The notes below the pieces were generated by a model. The model worked only from the letters and a program-made list of their open reading frames with translations, did no database searches and was not told the origin of the DNA. Made by a program: the position numbers and the translations under genes. From Herbidospora solisilvae (GTDB lineage: Bacteria > Actinomycetota > Actinomycetes > Streptosporangiales > Streptosporangiaceae): a DNA stretch of 64,000 nucleotides. How positions within the stretch are numbered: position 1 is the first letter of the stretch; each line of letters starts with the position of its first letter. The DNA is taken from positions 284,591 through 348,590 of the forward strand of contig NZ_WXEW01000011.1 in NCBI RefSeq assembly GCF_009901565.1. The letters are read 5' to 3'. Of this stretch, positions 37,201 to 45,336 are shown piece after piece.

Positions 37201-37275
37201 CCAGACCGTGCCCATCGTGCCGCGCCCCAGGGGAGATATCAGTTCGTAGCGCTCCGCCAGCAGCCTGCTCTGCAT
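34273..37275 (-). CDS. Serine/threonine protein kinase with repetitive linker and extracytoplasmic domain
   Basis: A 1000-residue protein. The kinase domain (about 9-270) has GRGTMGTVW, Lys39 in AVKEI, HRDVKPSNVL and DFGIAKSRGD, all intact, plus an SPGYTAPERA activation loop. Residues about 290-740 are low-complexity Gly/Ala/Pro/Ser sequence holding EISG-type repeats. A second Pro-rich region precedes one membrane helix (about 825-848, LVLLLVLAFVAFVALAVVAV), and about 150 extracytoplasmic residues form a globular domain. The layout is PknB-like but without PASTA repeats. It probably phosphorylates cytoplasmic targets in response to an outside signal (inference). Convergent to nothing; next to a second kinase. 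Confidence 0.92.
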   Translation of the reverse strand: MQSRLLAERYELISPLGRGTMGTVWRAVDRTLGREVAVKEIRQDPGLTQEQRTELRERMIREGRAAARVHHPSVATIFDAIEVGGVPWIIMELVEGRSLEQVVDEDGPLPPRLVAEIGADLLGALRAAHASDILHRDVKPSNVLITHSGRVVLTDFGIAKSRGDTALTQTGMVIGSPGYTAPERARGEYTGPESDLWSLGATLYFAVEARPAYERRSIAETLAALMTEVCDPPRNAGQLRPVLEAMLEKDHTKRITAERASVLLRAVADTPTVTQFPASGPQRPTGGAFAPDAVSPYGDSGRDPSVDRPFGTPRPVLGSTAPQQDPNRTTTPTPSPAAGAESAGHGGAGAAPGAGGGLVGTSRAGGPSEPGAGGAGRPEISGPRSAGAPGAGAGGVSAPYASGPGSSGRAPGTGGDARPEISGHEAEGVWSAPGAGGAGTSGPSLSPSGHGSSAQDSGAASLDAAISGHGAPRSDDYRSGAFGSGGAGASPSGRGRSAPDSGAASPDAEISGHGAPGSGGSGAGGSGAGGPDSGGPGWGSGAYSGSPDAEISGSGRGPGRPGATGVPGDFAADVHPTWAGPDISASGFVRSRPSDAPGAPHGPGAAGGQGLAGRSDSAGASGMGAPGSGGPAGNSVDTGPGAGAFEDPDATRFRRPTLSDDQTVVVVKSDAADPAGLADDVTVVQGQLPGRRVYPPDPGARRLDIDTDATPPSALPLPPHPMQGPHPQQPPQTWAPPPAGGYPPPQTPPGFPPGQGHGHHPVELDPNATQAVPRGLGTDIFSMQRTAPPPAAKPKGKGRLVLLLVLAFVAFVALAVVAVSAFGANSAGPTKTAGRIIPASPTAATYPPDPPAPAPAKGTKRQQGEGYTIDVPAGFGRTAKGTQVVFSAKGKATIRVAEVQITTDLLKSIEAAEAKQPYEGYELIRIAPLETSPYKGADTAEWEYAYEGRNGLVHVVSRWVDVPDGGAFAIYYAVPEAQWAKSEKQRDAVFASFRFQRHPN
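35523..36144. repeat. Six-copy repeat in the kinase linker
   Basis: A palindromic core CCGAAATTTCGG and close variants start near 35523, 35618, 35741, 35873, 36008 and 36131, spaced 95 to 135 bases. Each encodes EISG or AISG in the kinase linker. The AT-rich cores stand out in this GC-rich gene. Confidence 0.75.
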
Positions 37276-37318
37276 GACTAGAAAGATAGCGTCCTAGGCC
37301 TTGAGGAACGCTTTAGGT

Positions 37319-38485
37319 TCACTTGCGAAATTTCTTCGGCCAGAGCCGCCGTGGCAGCACTATCCGGACGAAGTTCCAGAAGCTCCGGGTCAGGGGCCCG
37401 ATCGGTACGTCGTAGGTGGCCGGCTTCCGGTGTGAGCCTTCGGCCGGCCGTCGTCGCTGTGCCGGGACGGGCACCGCCTGGAACTCGCCGGTCGGGTGGG
37501 GTTCGCGGGGGAAGACCTGCGGGCTCTGCGGCCGGGGCACGGCCGGACGGTTGTCGGCCCGGTGCTGCCCCCGGTGGGGCGGCTTCCTGACGGGGGGCGG
37601 CGAGAAAGCGGGCGGCGCCGACGGCCGGACCGGCGGCCGGTGCACCGCGATGGGCTCCTCGGCCGTGCCGCCCGCGGCGATCCTGGCCAGCATCAACGCG
37701 GCCCGCACGCCGTCGAGCCGGACCGCCGGGTCGATCTGCAGCAGGCCACGCAGCACGGGGGCCAGCGCGCCGGCGTTGTCCATCGGTATCGGGGCCCCGC
37801 TCGTCAGGGCGGCCAGCGCGGCGGCGGCCGTGCGGCGGCCATGGAGGCCCCGGCCCTCGACGGCGGTGTAGAGGGTCGCCCCCAGCGACCACAGATCGGC
37901 GGCGGGGGAGGCCTTGTCGCCGAGGACGCGCTCGGGCGCGATGTAACCGGCGGAGCCCAGAACGATGCCCGCCTGGGTGATGGAAACGTCACCTTCGAGT
38001 GCGGCCAGGCCGAAGTCGGTGAGGACCGCCCGGTCGTGGGTGACGAGCACGTTGCTGGGCTTCACGTCGCGGTGGAGGATGCCCTTCGCGTGGACGGCGC
38101 GCAGCGCGCCGAGCACCTGGCGGCCGATCTCGGCGACCCTGATGGGGTGTTGCGGGCCCTGGGCCTTGACCAGCTCTTCGAGCGACTGGGCCTTCAGCAG
38201 CTCCATGACGATCCAGGGCCGGTCGTCTTCGGTGACGACGTCGTAGACGGTGATCACCGAGGGGTGGGCGACCATCGCGGTGGCCCGGCCTTCGCGTTCG
38301 GTTCGGGCGCACAGTTCGGCCCGCAGTTCCTCGTCGAGGACGAGGGGCAGTCGCACCTCCTTGACCGCCACGTCGCGGTCGAGAAGTTCGTCACGCGCAC
38401 GCCACACCGTGCCCATGCCGCCGCGGCCTACCGGCTGGAGGAGCCGGTAGCGCGCGGCTAACTGGTATCCGGACGGCGCACGCAT
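37319..38485 (-). CDS. Serine/threonine protein kinase, soluble
   Basis: A 388-residue kinase from the ATG at 38485. Motifs are complete: GRGGMGTVW, Lys42 in AVKEV, HRDVKPSNVLVTH, DFGLAALEGD, and GSAGYIAPERV. After the kinase domain (about 13-265) comes a Pro- and Arg-rich tail ending in basic residues (IVLPRRLWPKKFRK); no membrane helix is clear, so the tail may bind acidic lipid or protein. Longer reading into the fumarase gene is a shadow. It lies between the class I fumarase and the larger kinase, all on the minus strand. Confidence 0.92.
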   Translation of the reverse strand: MRAPSGYQLAARYRLLQPVGRGGMGTVWRARDELLDRDVAVKEVRLPLVLDEELRAELCARTEREGRATAMVAHPSVITVYDVVTEDDRPWIVMELLKAQSLEELVKAQGPQHPIRVAEIGRQVLGALRAVHAKGILHRDVKPSNVLVTHDRAVLTDFGLAALEGDVSITQAGIVLGSAGYIAPERVLGDKASPAADLWSLGATLYTAVEGRGLHGRRTAAAALAALTSGAPIPMDNAGALAPVLRGLLQIDPAVRLDGVRAALMLARIAAGGTAEEPIAVHRPPVRPSAPPAFSPPPVRKPPHRGQHRADNRPAVPRPQSPQVFPREPHPTGEFQAVPVPAQRRRPAEGSHRKPATYDVPIGPLTRSFWNFVRIVLPRRLWPKKFRK

Positions 38486-38565
38486 GGGTGGCAGCTTACC
38501 GATTTGTGTACGAGTGCCTGTAGAGACCGGGCCGATTCGTTGTCGAGAACTTTTGTCAAACTCGG

Positions 38566-40209
38566 TCAGGTTCGGCGTCCGATGGACAGAATCGGCCCTG
38601 TTGTGTCGGTGAAGAAGTCGTTGCCCTTGTCGTCCACCACGATGAAGGCCGGGAAATCGACCACGTCGATCTTCCAGACCGCTTCCATGCCGAGTTCCGG
38701 ATATTCCAGGACTTCGACCTTCTTGATGCAGTCTTGCGCGAGCCGCGCGGCCGGGCCGCCGATCGAGCCGAGGTAGAACCCGCCGTAGGACTTGCAGGCG
38801 TCGGTGACCTGCTTGGACCGGTTGCCCTTGGCCAGCATGACCATCGAGCCGCCCGCCGCCTGGAAACGCTCGACGTAGGAGTCCATGCGGCCCGCGGTCG
38901 TCGGGCCGAAGGAGCCGGAGGCGTAGCCCTCGGGCGTCTTGGCCGGTCCGGCGTAGTAGACGGCGTGGTCTTTCAGGTATTGCGGCATCTCGCCGCCGGC
39001 GTCGAGGAGTTCGCCGATCTTGGCGTGGGCGATGTCGCGGGCCACCACCAGCGGGCCGGTCAGCGACAGGCGGGTCTTGACCGGGTATTTCGACAACTCG
39101 GCGAGGACCTCGGACATCGGGCGGTTGAGGTCGACGCTGACGACGTCGCCGCCGAGGTGCTCGTCGGTGGTGTCGGGCAGGAAGCGGGCCGGGTCGGTCT
39201 CGAGCTGCTCCAGGAAGACGCCCTCGGCGGTGATCTTCGCGAGCGCCTGGCGGTCGGCCGAGCAGGAGACCGCGATGGCGACCGGGCACGACGCGCCGTG
39301 GCGGGGCAGCCGGATCACGCGGACGTCGTGGCAGAAGTACTTGCCGCCGAACTGGGCGCCGATGCCGAGCTTCTGGGTGAGCTCGAAGACCTTCTGCTCC
39401 ATCTCCAGGTCGCGGAAGCCGTGGCCCTCGGGGGAGCCCTCGGTCGGCAGGGCGTCGAGGTAGCGGGCGCTGGCGTATTTCGCGGTCTTCAGGGCGAACT
39501 CGGCGGAGGTGCCGCCCACGACGACGGCCAGGTGGTAGGGCGGGCAGGCGGCCGTGCCGAGGGAGCGGATCTTCTCCTCCAGGAAGGCCAGCATGCGCTT
39601 CTCGTTGAGGACCGCCTTGGTCTCCTGGTAGAGGAACGACTTGTTGGCCGACCCGCCGCCCTTGGCCATGAACAGCAGCTTGTAGGCGTCGTCGCCCTCG
39701 GCGTAGAGCTCGATCTGGGCGGGCAGGTTGGAGCCGGTGTTCTTCTCCTCCCACATGGTGATCGGGGCCATCTGGGAGTAGCGGAGGTTCAGTTTCGTGT
39801 ACGCGTCGTAGACGCCCCGCGAGATGTGCTCGGCGTCGCGCCCGTCGGTCAGCACGTGGCGGCCGCGCTTGCCCATCACGATCGCGGTGCCGGTGTCCTG
39901 GCACATGGGGAGCACGCCACCGGCCGAGATCGACGCGTTCTTCAGCAGGTCGAGGGCGACGAAGCGGTCGTTGCCGCTCGACTCGGGGTCGTCGACGATC
40001 TTGCGGAGCTGGGCCAGGTGGGAGGCGCGCAGGTAGTGGGAGATGTCGTGGATCGCGGTCTCGGTCAGCAACCGCAGCGCCTCGGGCTCGACTTCGAGGA
40101 ACCGCCGCCCGGCCGCCTCGACGACCCGGACCCCTTCGGAGGTGATCAGCCGGTATTCCGTCTCATCGGCCCCCAGGGGAAGGAGGTCGGTGTAGCTGAA
40201 CTCGGGCAT
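38566..40209 (-). CDS. Fumarate hydratase, class I (4Fe-4S)
   Basis: A 547-residue iron-sulfur hydro-lyase. Conserved Cys blocks: [17 protein letters not shown] in the N-terminal alpha domain, [19 protein letters not shown] and [20 protein letters not shown], and the beta domain block [20 protein letters not shown]. These match E. coli FumA-type fumarases, which are sensitive to oxygen and superoxide. I chose the ATG at 40209 because CGGAGGCTCGACCCC precedes it. It complements the oxygen-stable class II enzyme nearby; a tartrate dehydratase role is less likely from length and context. Confidence 0.95.
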   Translation of the reverse strand: MPEFSYTDLLPLGADETEYRLITSEGVRVVEAAGRRFLEVEPEALRLLTETAIHDISHYLRASHLAQLRKIVDDPESSGNDRFVALDLLKNASISAGGVLPMCQDTGTAIVMGKRGRHVLTDGRDAEHISRGVYDAYTKLNLRYSQMAPITMWEEKNTGSNLPAQIELYAEGDDAYKLLFMAKGGGSANKSFLYQETKAVLNEKRMLAFLEEKIRSLGTAACPPYHLAVVVGGTSAEFALKTAKYASARYLDALPTEGSPEGHGFRDLEMEQKVFELTQKLGIGAQFGGKYFCHDVRVIRLPRHGASCPVAIAVSCSADRQALAKITAEGVFLEQLETDPARFLPDTTDEHLGGDVVSVDLNRPMSEVLAELSKYPVKTRLSLTGPLVVARDIAHAKIGELLDAGGEMPQYLKDHAVYYAGPAKTPEGYASGSFGPTTAGRMDSYVERFQAAGGSMVMLAKGNRSKQVTDACKSYGGFYLGSIGGPAARLAQDCIKKVEVLEYPELGMEAVWKIDVVDFPAFIVVDDKGNDFFTDTTGPILSIGRRT

Positions 40210-40311
40210 GGGGTCGAGCCTCCGTTGATCACGCCGGTGTGAGTCTGCAAAGACTGTACGGCAACCACCCGGCACCCCTGTCCGAAGGTGCAAACAGTGA
40301 CAGACTAGACA

Positions 40312-41301
40312 TTAGACCCTAGGGCGGGAGGAATCATGCTTAGTGGAGCTGTGATCGCCATGGGAATCGTGGGCGTCGCCCTGCTCGTGAGCGCGCTGAT
40401 CTTCATGCTGATCAGGACGGTCCGCAAGAACATGAACGACCCGCACCCGCACTGGCCGATCGGGTAGCAGTCCCACCACGATGCCGCAGACGACGATCGC
40501 GGCGCCGGCGAGGTCGGCACCCGACGGCAGGCCCAGCCCGATGAGGGTTCCGGTGGTGATCGCGCCGACCGGGATCACGCCGGCGAACAACCCGGCGCGG
40601 CCGGGCCCCAGTCGCGGCAGCGCGGTGTACCAGAGGAAGAACGCGCCACACGTCACCACCGAGGCGAGATAGGCGAAGCCCAGCGCCTCGGGCGCCGTCG
40701 GCACGCGCAGCACCGCCGTGCCGTCGGCGATCACCCCTGCGACGGCCAGCAGCGGCACGGCCAGCGCCACCGACCAGGCCGTCACCCCCACCGCCCCCAG
40801 CTTCGGCAGCAGCGGCAGCGCCAGCAGCGAGAAGCACACCTCGCACGCCACCGCCCCCAGCGCCCAGAGCAGCGCGTCGACCCCGCCCCCGCCGAACCCG
40901 GTCGCCAGCAGCGCCCCGGCCACCACGATCCCCGCCGCCACGACCAGCCGCGGCCTCGGCCTGCGTGTGGTCACCACCGCCATCACCAGGGGCACCGTCG
41001 CCAGCATGGTGCCCACGAGCGCCGGACCGGCTCCCCGGGTCGACTCGACCACACAGACGTTGAACAGCACCAGGCCGGTCAGCGCGAGTGCGACCAGCAG
41101 CCCGAAATCCTTTACCGTGAGGTGGGCTCCGGGCCTGGAGGTCGCCTTCATGATCACGAACATGATCAGGGCGGCGACGGCGTAACGCACCGTTTGCCCG
41201 CCGTAGAGGGGATAGTCCTTGATCAGGTCACTCACCGCGGCGAGAGTGCCCACCAGGAACATCGCCCCCGCCGCCGCGGCCACCGTCGTGCCTCTGCTCA
41301 T
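40312..41301 (-). CDS. EamA/DMT family transporter
   Basis: A 329-residue transporter with about 10 membrane helices in two EamA repeats (VSDLIKDYPLYGGQTVRYAV in the first; YLASVVTCGAFFLWYTALPR and IPVGAITTGTLIGLGLP in the second). The last ~45 residues are hydrophilic, His/Asp-rich and unlike the family; they are encoded antisense to the small protein gene at 40336-40467. The ancestral stop may have been lost. Divergent from a MocR-type regulator, which probably controls it. Substrate unknown, possibly an amino acid or vitamer. Confidence 0.88.
   Translation of the reverse strand: MSRGTTVAAAAGAMFLVGTLAAVSDLIKDYPLYGGQTVRYAVAALIMFVIMKATSRPGAHLTVKDFGLLVALALTGLVLFNVCVVESTRGAGPALVGTMLATVPLVMAVVTTRRPRPRLVVAAGIVVAGALLATGFGGGGVDALLWALGAVACEVCFSLLALPLLPKLGAVGVTAWSVALAVPLLAVAGVIADGTAVLRVPTAPEALGFAYLASVVTCGAFFLWYTALPRLGPGRAGLFAGVIPVGAITTGTLIGLGLPSGADLAGAAIVVCGIVVGLLPDRPVRVRVVHVLADRPDQHEDQRAHEQGDAHDSHGDHSSTKHDSSRPRV
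40336..40467 (+). CDS. Small single-pass membrane protein (43 aa)
   Basis: The reading frame MLSGAVIAMGIVGVALLVSA runs on to a basic segment (LIRTVRKNMND) and ends HPHWPIG. It has one clear membrane helix and an ideal GGGAGGAATC ribosome site. This type of short hydrophobic protein is recurrent in actinomycetes. It lies completely opposite the 3' end of the EamA gene. The helix, basic stop-transfer and Shine-Dalgarno make a real gene likely. Function unknown. Confidence 0.72.
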   Translation: MLSGAVIAMGIVGVALLVSALIFMLIRTVRKNMNDPHPHWPIG

Positions 41302-41322
41302 GACGATGGATGCTAGGAATGA

Positions 41323-41370
41323 AATGGTTCGCAGAATCAGTCCAATCCCTCCGGTAAAACGAGGACCAAT
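41323..41370. promoter_or_regulatory. Candidate MocR binding sites in the EamA-regulator intergenic region
   Basis: AGTCCAAT (41339-41346) and GGACCAAT (41363-41370) are direct repeats 24 bases apart, and AATGGTTC (41323-41330) is an inverted relative. MocR regulators often bind such spaced direct repeats. The second repeat overlaps the regulator's own ribosome site. Confidence 0.45.
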
Positions 41371-41372
41371 CG

Positions 41373-42689
41373 TTGGCCGACCTGCATCTCTCCCTTGACC
41401 GTCAGGCCGGCGGTCTCGCCCGCCAGGTGGCCGGCGAACTCCGCGAGGCGGTGCGAACCGGTCGGCTGCCCGCGGGCACCCGGCTCCCGGCGAGCCGTGA
41501 TCTGGCGCGGGATCTGGCCGTCTCGCGCGGGGTGGTCGTGGAGGCGTACGAGCAGCTCGTCGCCGAGGGCTTCCTGGAGTCGCGGATCGGGGCCGGGACG
41601 ACCGTGGCGGCCGTGGCGATCGAGGAACCCGTCTCCCCGGCCGACGCGTCGGGTGACTTCGGCGGCCGGCCGACCTCGCCCGACCTGGGGGCCTTCCCCC
41701 GGCAGGCGTGGAGCGCCTCCTACCGTCACGTGCTGGCCACGCTGCCGAACGACGCGCTCGACTACGGCGATCCCGGCGGCGTGCCGGAGCTGCGCGGTGA
41801 GCTCGCGGCCTATCTGCGCCGGGTCCGGGCGGCGCGGGCCGAGCCCGAGAACGTCGTGGTGGTCACCGGCGTGGCGCAGGGGTTGTCGCTGGTCGTCCAG
41901 GCGCTCGGGCCGCTGCGGCTGGCCACGGAGTTGCCGACGAGCGAGCGGCAGACGCCGCTGCTGCGCAGGGCGGGGGCCGAGCTGGTCGGTATCCCGGTCG
42001 ACGACGAGGGCATCGACGTCGCCGAGCTGGCCCGCAGCGGCGCCCGGGGGGTGCTGCTGACCCCGGCCCACCACTATCCGACCGGGGTGGTGCTGTCGCC
42101 GCGCCGCCGGGCCGAGCTGATCTCCTGGGCGGCCCGGACCGGGGCGACCATCCTCGAAGACGACTACGACGCCGAGTTCCGCTTCGACCGCGAGCCGGTC
42201 GGCTGCCTCCAGGGGCTGGCTCCCGGGCGGGTGGTGCTGGCCGGGAGCGTCAGCAAGGCCCTCGCGCCGGGGCTGCGGCTGGGCTGGCTGGTCGCGCCCG
42301 CCTCGCTCGCCGCCGAGTTGCGGAAGTTCCGGGGCGAGTTCGACCTCGGGTCACCGGTGCTCGACCAGTACACGCTGGCCCACTTCATCGCCACCGGCGC
42401 CTACGACCGGCACCTGCGGCGGATGCGCCGCGAATACCGCGCCCGCCGCGACGCCCTGGTGGGCGCGCTGGCCGAGCGGTTCCCCGAGGTGAAGGTGTGC
42501 GGCATCTCGGCCGGGCTGCACCTGTTCGCCGAACTGCCGCCCGAGTGGGACGCCCGCGCGTTCGCCGCCGAGGCGGTCGCCGCCGGGCTGGCCGCCGAAC
42601 CGGTCGACGGCCCCGCGGTGGTCATCGGTTTCGCCCGGTGGCCTGGCCATCGGCTCGCGGCAGCCGTGCGGGAGATGCGAAGCCCCTAG
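41373..42689 (+). CDS. MocR-type GntR regulator with aminotransferase domain
   Basis: A 438-residue fusion. Residues 1-80 are a GntR winged helix (RTGRLPAGTRLPASRDLARD then AVSRGVVVEAYEQLVAEGFL). The rest is a fold-type I aminotransferase-like domain with the PLP Lys in LAGSVSKALAPGLRLGWLV and Asp in ILEDDYDAEFRF. Such regulators (PdxR, GabR, TauR) sense PLP plus an amine. The TTG at 41373 follows GAGG by 8 bases. It diverges from the EamA transporter, its likely target. The 3' end overlaps the convergent MFS gene by 68 bases. Confidence 0.93.
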   Translation: MADLHLSLDRQAGGLARQVAGELREAVRTGRLPAGTRLPASRDLARDLAVSRGVVVEAYEQLVAEGFLESRIGAGTTVAAVAIEEPVSPADASGDFGGRPTSPDLGAFPRQAWSASYRHVLATLPNDALDYGDPGGVPELRGELAAYLRRVRAARAEPENVVVVTGVAQGLSLVVQALGPLRLATELPTSERQTPLLRRAGAELVGIPVDDEGIDVAELARSGARGVLLTPAHHYPTGVVLSPRRRAELISWAARTGATILEDDYDAEFRFDREPVGCLQGLAPGRVVLAGSVSKALAPGLRLGWLVAPASLAAELRKFRGEFDLGSPVLDQYTLAHFIATGAYDRHLRRMRREYRARRDALVGALAERFPEVKVCGISAGLHLFAELPPEWDARAFAAEAVAAGLAAEPVDGPAVVIGFARWPGHRLAAAVREMRSP

Positions 42690-43809
42690 CCAGCACCACG
42701 ATCCCGGCGGCCAGCACGAGCGGCGCGACGAACGCGGCCTGGAACCCGGCGGCGTCGCCGATGCCGCCGACCAGCGCGGCCCCGACGATGAAGCCGACGT
42801 AGTTGAACATGTTGACCCGGGCGATGGCCACCCCGGTCCCGGCCGGGTCGAGCCGCCCGGCCGCCGAGAACGACTGCGGCGCGACCACCGACAACCCGAC
42901 CCCGGTCAGCGCGAACCCGGCGATCGCCACCGCCTCGTTCGGCGCGACCACGATCAGCAGGAAGCCCAGCGCCGCGACCACCCCGCCGACCCGCACGATC
43001 GTGGCGGGCCCGAAGCGGCTGACCGCCGCGTCGCCGCCGACCCGGACGATGAAGGTCGTCGCCTGATAGGCCCCCAGCGCCCACGGCGCCAGCCACGCCT
43101 CGGCGGTGAGCGCCTGGTCGAAGTAGACCGACCCGAAGTTCGACACCGACGCGTCGCCCACGTAGAGGAACGCCATCGCCAGGCACAACGGCAGGATCGA
43201 CGCCCACGGGATCGTGACGGGGCCGGTCTCGGCGGCCGTCTCGACGTGCTCCTCGGAGGGGCCGAAGAGCCACCGGTTGGCGGCCAGCGAGATCACCACG
43301 GCCGGGACCATCACGATCGTGAACGTCGGCCCCAGGCCGAGCCCGAGCCCCGTCGCGTTCGACGCCCACGCGGCCCCGACCACCGCCGCCAGGCTCCACA
43401 ACGCGTGGAAGCCCGTCATCACCGGCCGGGCGTAGCGCCGCTCGACGGCCGTGCCCTGCATGTTCATGCCGGCGTCGACCCCGCCCAGGCCGAGCCCGAA
43501 CAGCACCAGCGCCGCCACCAGGACCGGCACGCTCGCCGCCCACCCGCTGAGCGCGACGGCGGCGCAGGCGAGCGGCTGGACGTACAGGAGCATGAACCGG
43601 CTGCCCCACCGGGCCGCCACCTGGCCCGCGACGACGCTGCCGACGCCCGCGATGACCGGCACGACCAGCAGCAGGAGGGTCAGCTCGCCCTCGCCGAGAC
43701 CGTGTTTGTTCTGCATCGCCGCGACCTGGGTCAGCAGCGTCGAGAACGTGAGGCCCTGCACGAAGAACACCGCGAACGTGGCGAGGCGGGCTTGCCGGTC
43801 ACGAGGCAC
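42622..43809 (-). CDS. MFS transporter
   Basis: About 395 residues from the GTG at 43809, chosen because GGGAGGCTGTC precedes it. About 12 membrane helices; the first is FAVFFVQGLTFSTLLTQVAA. The loop between helices 2 and 3 has the short motif VAARWGSRFMLL. The sequence GLGLGGVDAGMNMQGTAVER resembles sugar and drug exporters of the FucP/YbjJ type. Substrate unknown. It lies 43 bases after a membrane protein gene and may share its mRNA. The overlap with the MocR gene end is unusual but tail-to-tail. Confidence 0.88.
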   Translation of the reverse strand: MPRDRQARLATFAVFFVQGLTFSTLLTQVAAMQNKHGLGEGELTLLLLVVPVIAGVGSVVAGQVAARWGSRFMLLYVQPLACAAVALSGWAASVPVLVAALVLFGLGLGGVDAGMNMQGTAVERRYARPVMTGFHALWSLAAVVGAAWASNATGLGLGLGPTFTIVMVPAVVISLAANRWLFGPSEEHVETAAETGPVTIPWASILPLCLAMAFLYVGDASVSNFGSVYFDQALTAEAWLAPWALGAYQATTFIVRVGGDAAVSRFGPATIVRVGGVVAALGFLLIVVAPNEAVAIAGFALTGVGLSVVAPQSFSAAGRLDPAGTGVAIARVNMFNYVGFIVGAALVGGIGDAAGFQAAFVAPLVLAAGIVVLARGFASPARLPRADGQATGRNR

Positions 43810-43852
43810 GACAGCCTCCCGAACATGAGCGAGGTTCAAGATTTCGCTCAGG

Positions 43853-44401
43853 CTAGGGGCGGGCCTCTTCCAGGTCAACAGTGCCCCGCACGACCGTGGC
43901 GAAGGCGATCAGGATGAGCAGCGCCGAGACCGGCAGGAGATCGAGCTCGAAGGCGGGCAGCACGCTCGCCACCAGCACGGCGACCGGGATCCAGAGGGGA
44001 ATCCGGCGCTGGATCGCGAGGTGGGTCATGACCGCGAACAGGGCGAGGTAGAACAGGGGCGGCCCGACCTGCTGGACGGCCACCTCCAGCCCCGGAGTGT
44101 CGTAGACCCGGCCGAACAGGTCGCTCATCTCCGCGCGGTCGGCGGCCATGAAGCCCACCACGACATCGATGACGAACTGCGCGGCGAACGCGACCAGCCC
44201 GGCGAAGCCCACGACGGTGAAGCCGGTGAAGGTGTGCCGGTCGAGCTGGATCAGCACCACGCCGTAGAGGCCGAGGGCGACCAGGAAGGCGACATGGCCG
44301 GTGGTCCAGGCCAGACCGGGGCCGTGCTCGCTCAGCAGGCGGATCATCCCGTAGACCAGGGTGAGCAGGGGCGCGCCGATGAAGGCGATGCGGGGATTCA
44401 T
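43853..44401 (-). CDS. Hypothetical integral membrane protein
   Basis: A 182-residue protein with about five membrane helices (for example FIGAPLLTLVYGMIRLL, VGFAGLVAFAAQFVIDVVVG, and LPVSALLILIAFATVV). A short exposed loop between helices 3 and 4 holds the acidic stretch RAEMSDLFGRVYDTPGLEVA. No catalytic motif is visible. First gene of a probable pair with the MFS transporter on the minus strand. Function unknown. Confidence 0.75.
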   Translation of the reverse strand: MNPRIAFIGAPLLTLVYGMIRLLSEHGPGLAWTTGHVAFLVALGLYGVVLIQLDRHTFTGFTVVGFAGLVAFAAQFVIDVVVGFMAADRAEMSDLFGRVYDTPGLEVAVQQVGPPLFYLALFAVMTHLAIQRRIPLWIPVAVLVASVLPAFELDLLPVSALLILIAFATVVRGTVDLEEARP

Positions 44402-44712
44402 GGGTTCAGCGTCGTCCTCAAGGCCGCCGCCGTGATCGGCGGAAAGGCCGAAGCGGGGCCTCCTCCCCGCGGGGGAGACCCCTGAGGGCGGGGTCGGGGT
44501 CCCGCCGTCCCTTCGGACGCCGGGGCGCCGGACGCTGGTCGTCGCGGCGGTCGCGGGGCGCGGCCGGTCGGCGCCGGTGAGGGGCGGAGTCCGGACGGCG
44601 GTCGGGGCCGGGCGGGCGGAGCCGTAACGGAAAGAAGGTCGGGGGAACCCTGGCCGCGAATCCGGGGTCGTCCCGGGTGGGCGTCACCCCGCCACCACGT
44701 AATCTTCGAAGG
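44402..44712. other. GC-rich intergenic region
   Basis: 311 bases between divergent genes. It is extremely GC-rich, with a short hairpin CTCCCC-GCG-GGGGAG near 44465-44480 and the 16-nt repeat at 44616-44631. No open frame looks protein-like. TAATCT at 44700-44705 may be the -10 box of the DUF1707 gene. Confidence 0.5.
44616..44631. repeat. 16-nt intergenic repeat, copy 2
   Basis: GCGGAGCCGTAACGGA, identical to 20178-20193. Neighbouring bases are similar G/C-rich DNA but do not continue the match. Confidence 0.5.
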
Positions 44713-45336
44713 GTGAGTAGCGACTTCCGTGAATGGATCGCCGCCCTGGTCACCCCCAGGGAGACCTCGTCGGGCCCCCGGCCCGAGGAGCTGCGCGCCT
44801 CCGACGCCGATCGTGAGCGGGTCATCGCCGTGCTCACCGAGGCCGCCGCCGACGGGCGGCTGTCGCGGCTGGAGCACGAGGAACGTGTCGACGCCGCCTA
44901 CCGGTCGCTGACGCTCGGGCAGCTCATGGTGCTCACCCGGGATCTGCTGCCGCCCGACCAGCAGCCGATCGCGCTGCACAGCCGGCCGGTCGCGGCGGTC
45001 TTCCGCAACGAGTCTCGCGGCGGCCGGTGGGTGGTGCCCTCGACCGTCCCGGTGAGCTCGATCGGCGGCAAGGTCGAACTCGACCTGCGCGAGGCGCTGC
45101 TCCAGTCGCGCCGGATCGTCGTGCAGCTGGCCGTCATGGCCGGCACGGTCAACATGACCGTGCCCGAGGGGGTGCGCGTCGTGATCGCGGCCGACGCCCG
45201 GATCGGGCAGTTCAAGGACCAGACCCGGCCACCCGCCGACCCCGACTGCCCGGTCATCGAGCTGGCCGGATACGTCTGGGGCGGGCGGGTGATCGCCAAG
45301 TCGCCCAAGCCGCCCAAGAAGGGCCGGCGTCGCTAG
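44713..45336 (+). CDS. DUF1707 (SHOCT-like) protein
   Basis: A 207-residue protein. Residues about 25-80 are a DUF1707 domain ([20 protein letters not shown] then [17 protein letters not shown]). The remaining part is a LiaF/DUF2154-like beta-helical domain ([37 protein letters not shown]) with a basic tail. No membrane helix. TAATCT lies at leaderless distance from the GTG. The family is common in actinobacteria; function unknown, possibly envelope stress. The stop overlaps the glpX stop. Confidence 0.88.
   Translation: MSSDFREWIAALVTPRETSSGPRPEELRASDADRERVIAVLTEAAADGRLSRLEHEERVDAAYRSLTLGQLMVLTRDLLPPDQQPIALHSRPVAAVFRNESRGGRWVVPSTVPVSSIGGKVELDLREALLQSRRIVVQLAVMAGTVNMTVPEGVRVVIAADARIGQFKDQTRPPADPDCPVIELAGYVWGGRVIAKSPKPPKKGRRR

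Noticed and set aside
37319..39904. An 861-codon frame that appears to extend the second kinase
   Set aside because: The extra part is a shifted reading of the class I fumarase. The kinase domain begins right after the ATG at 38485.
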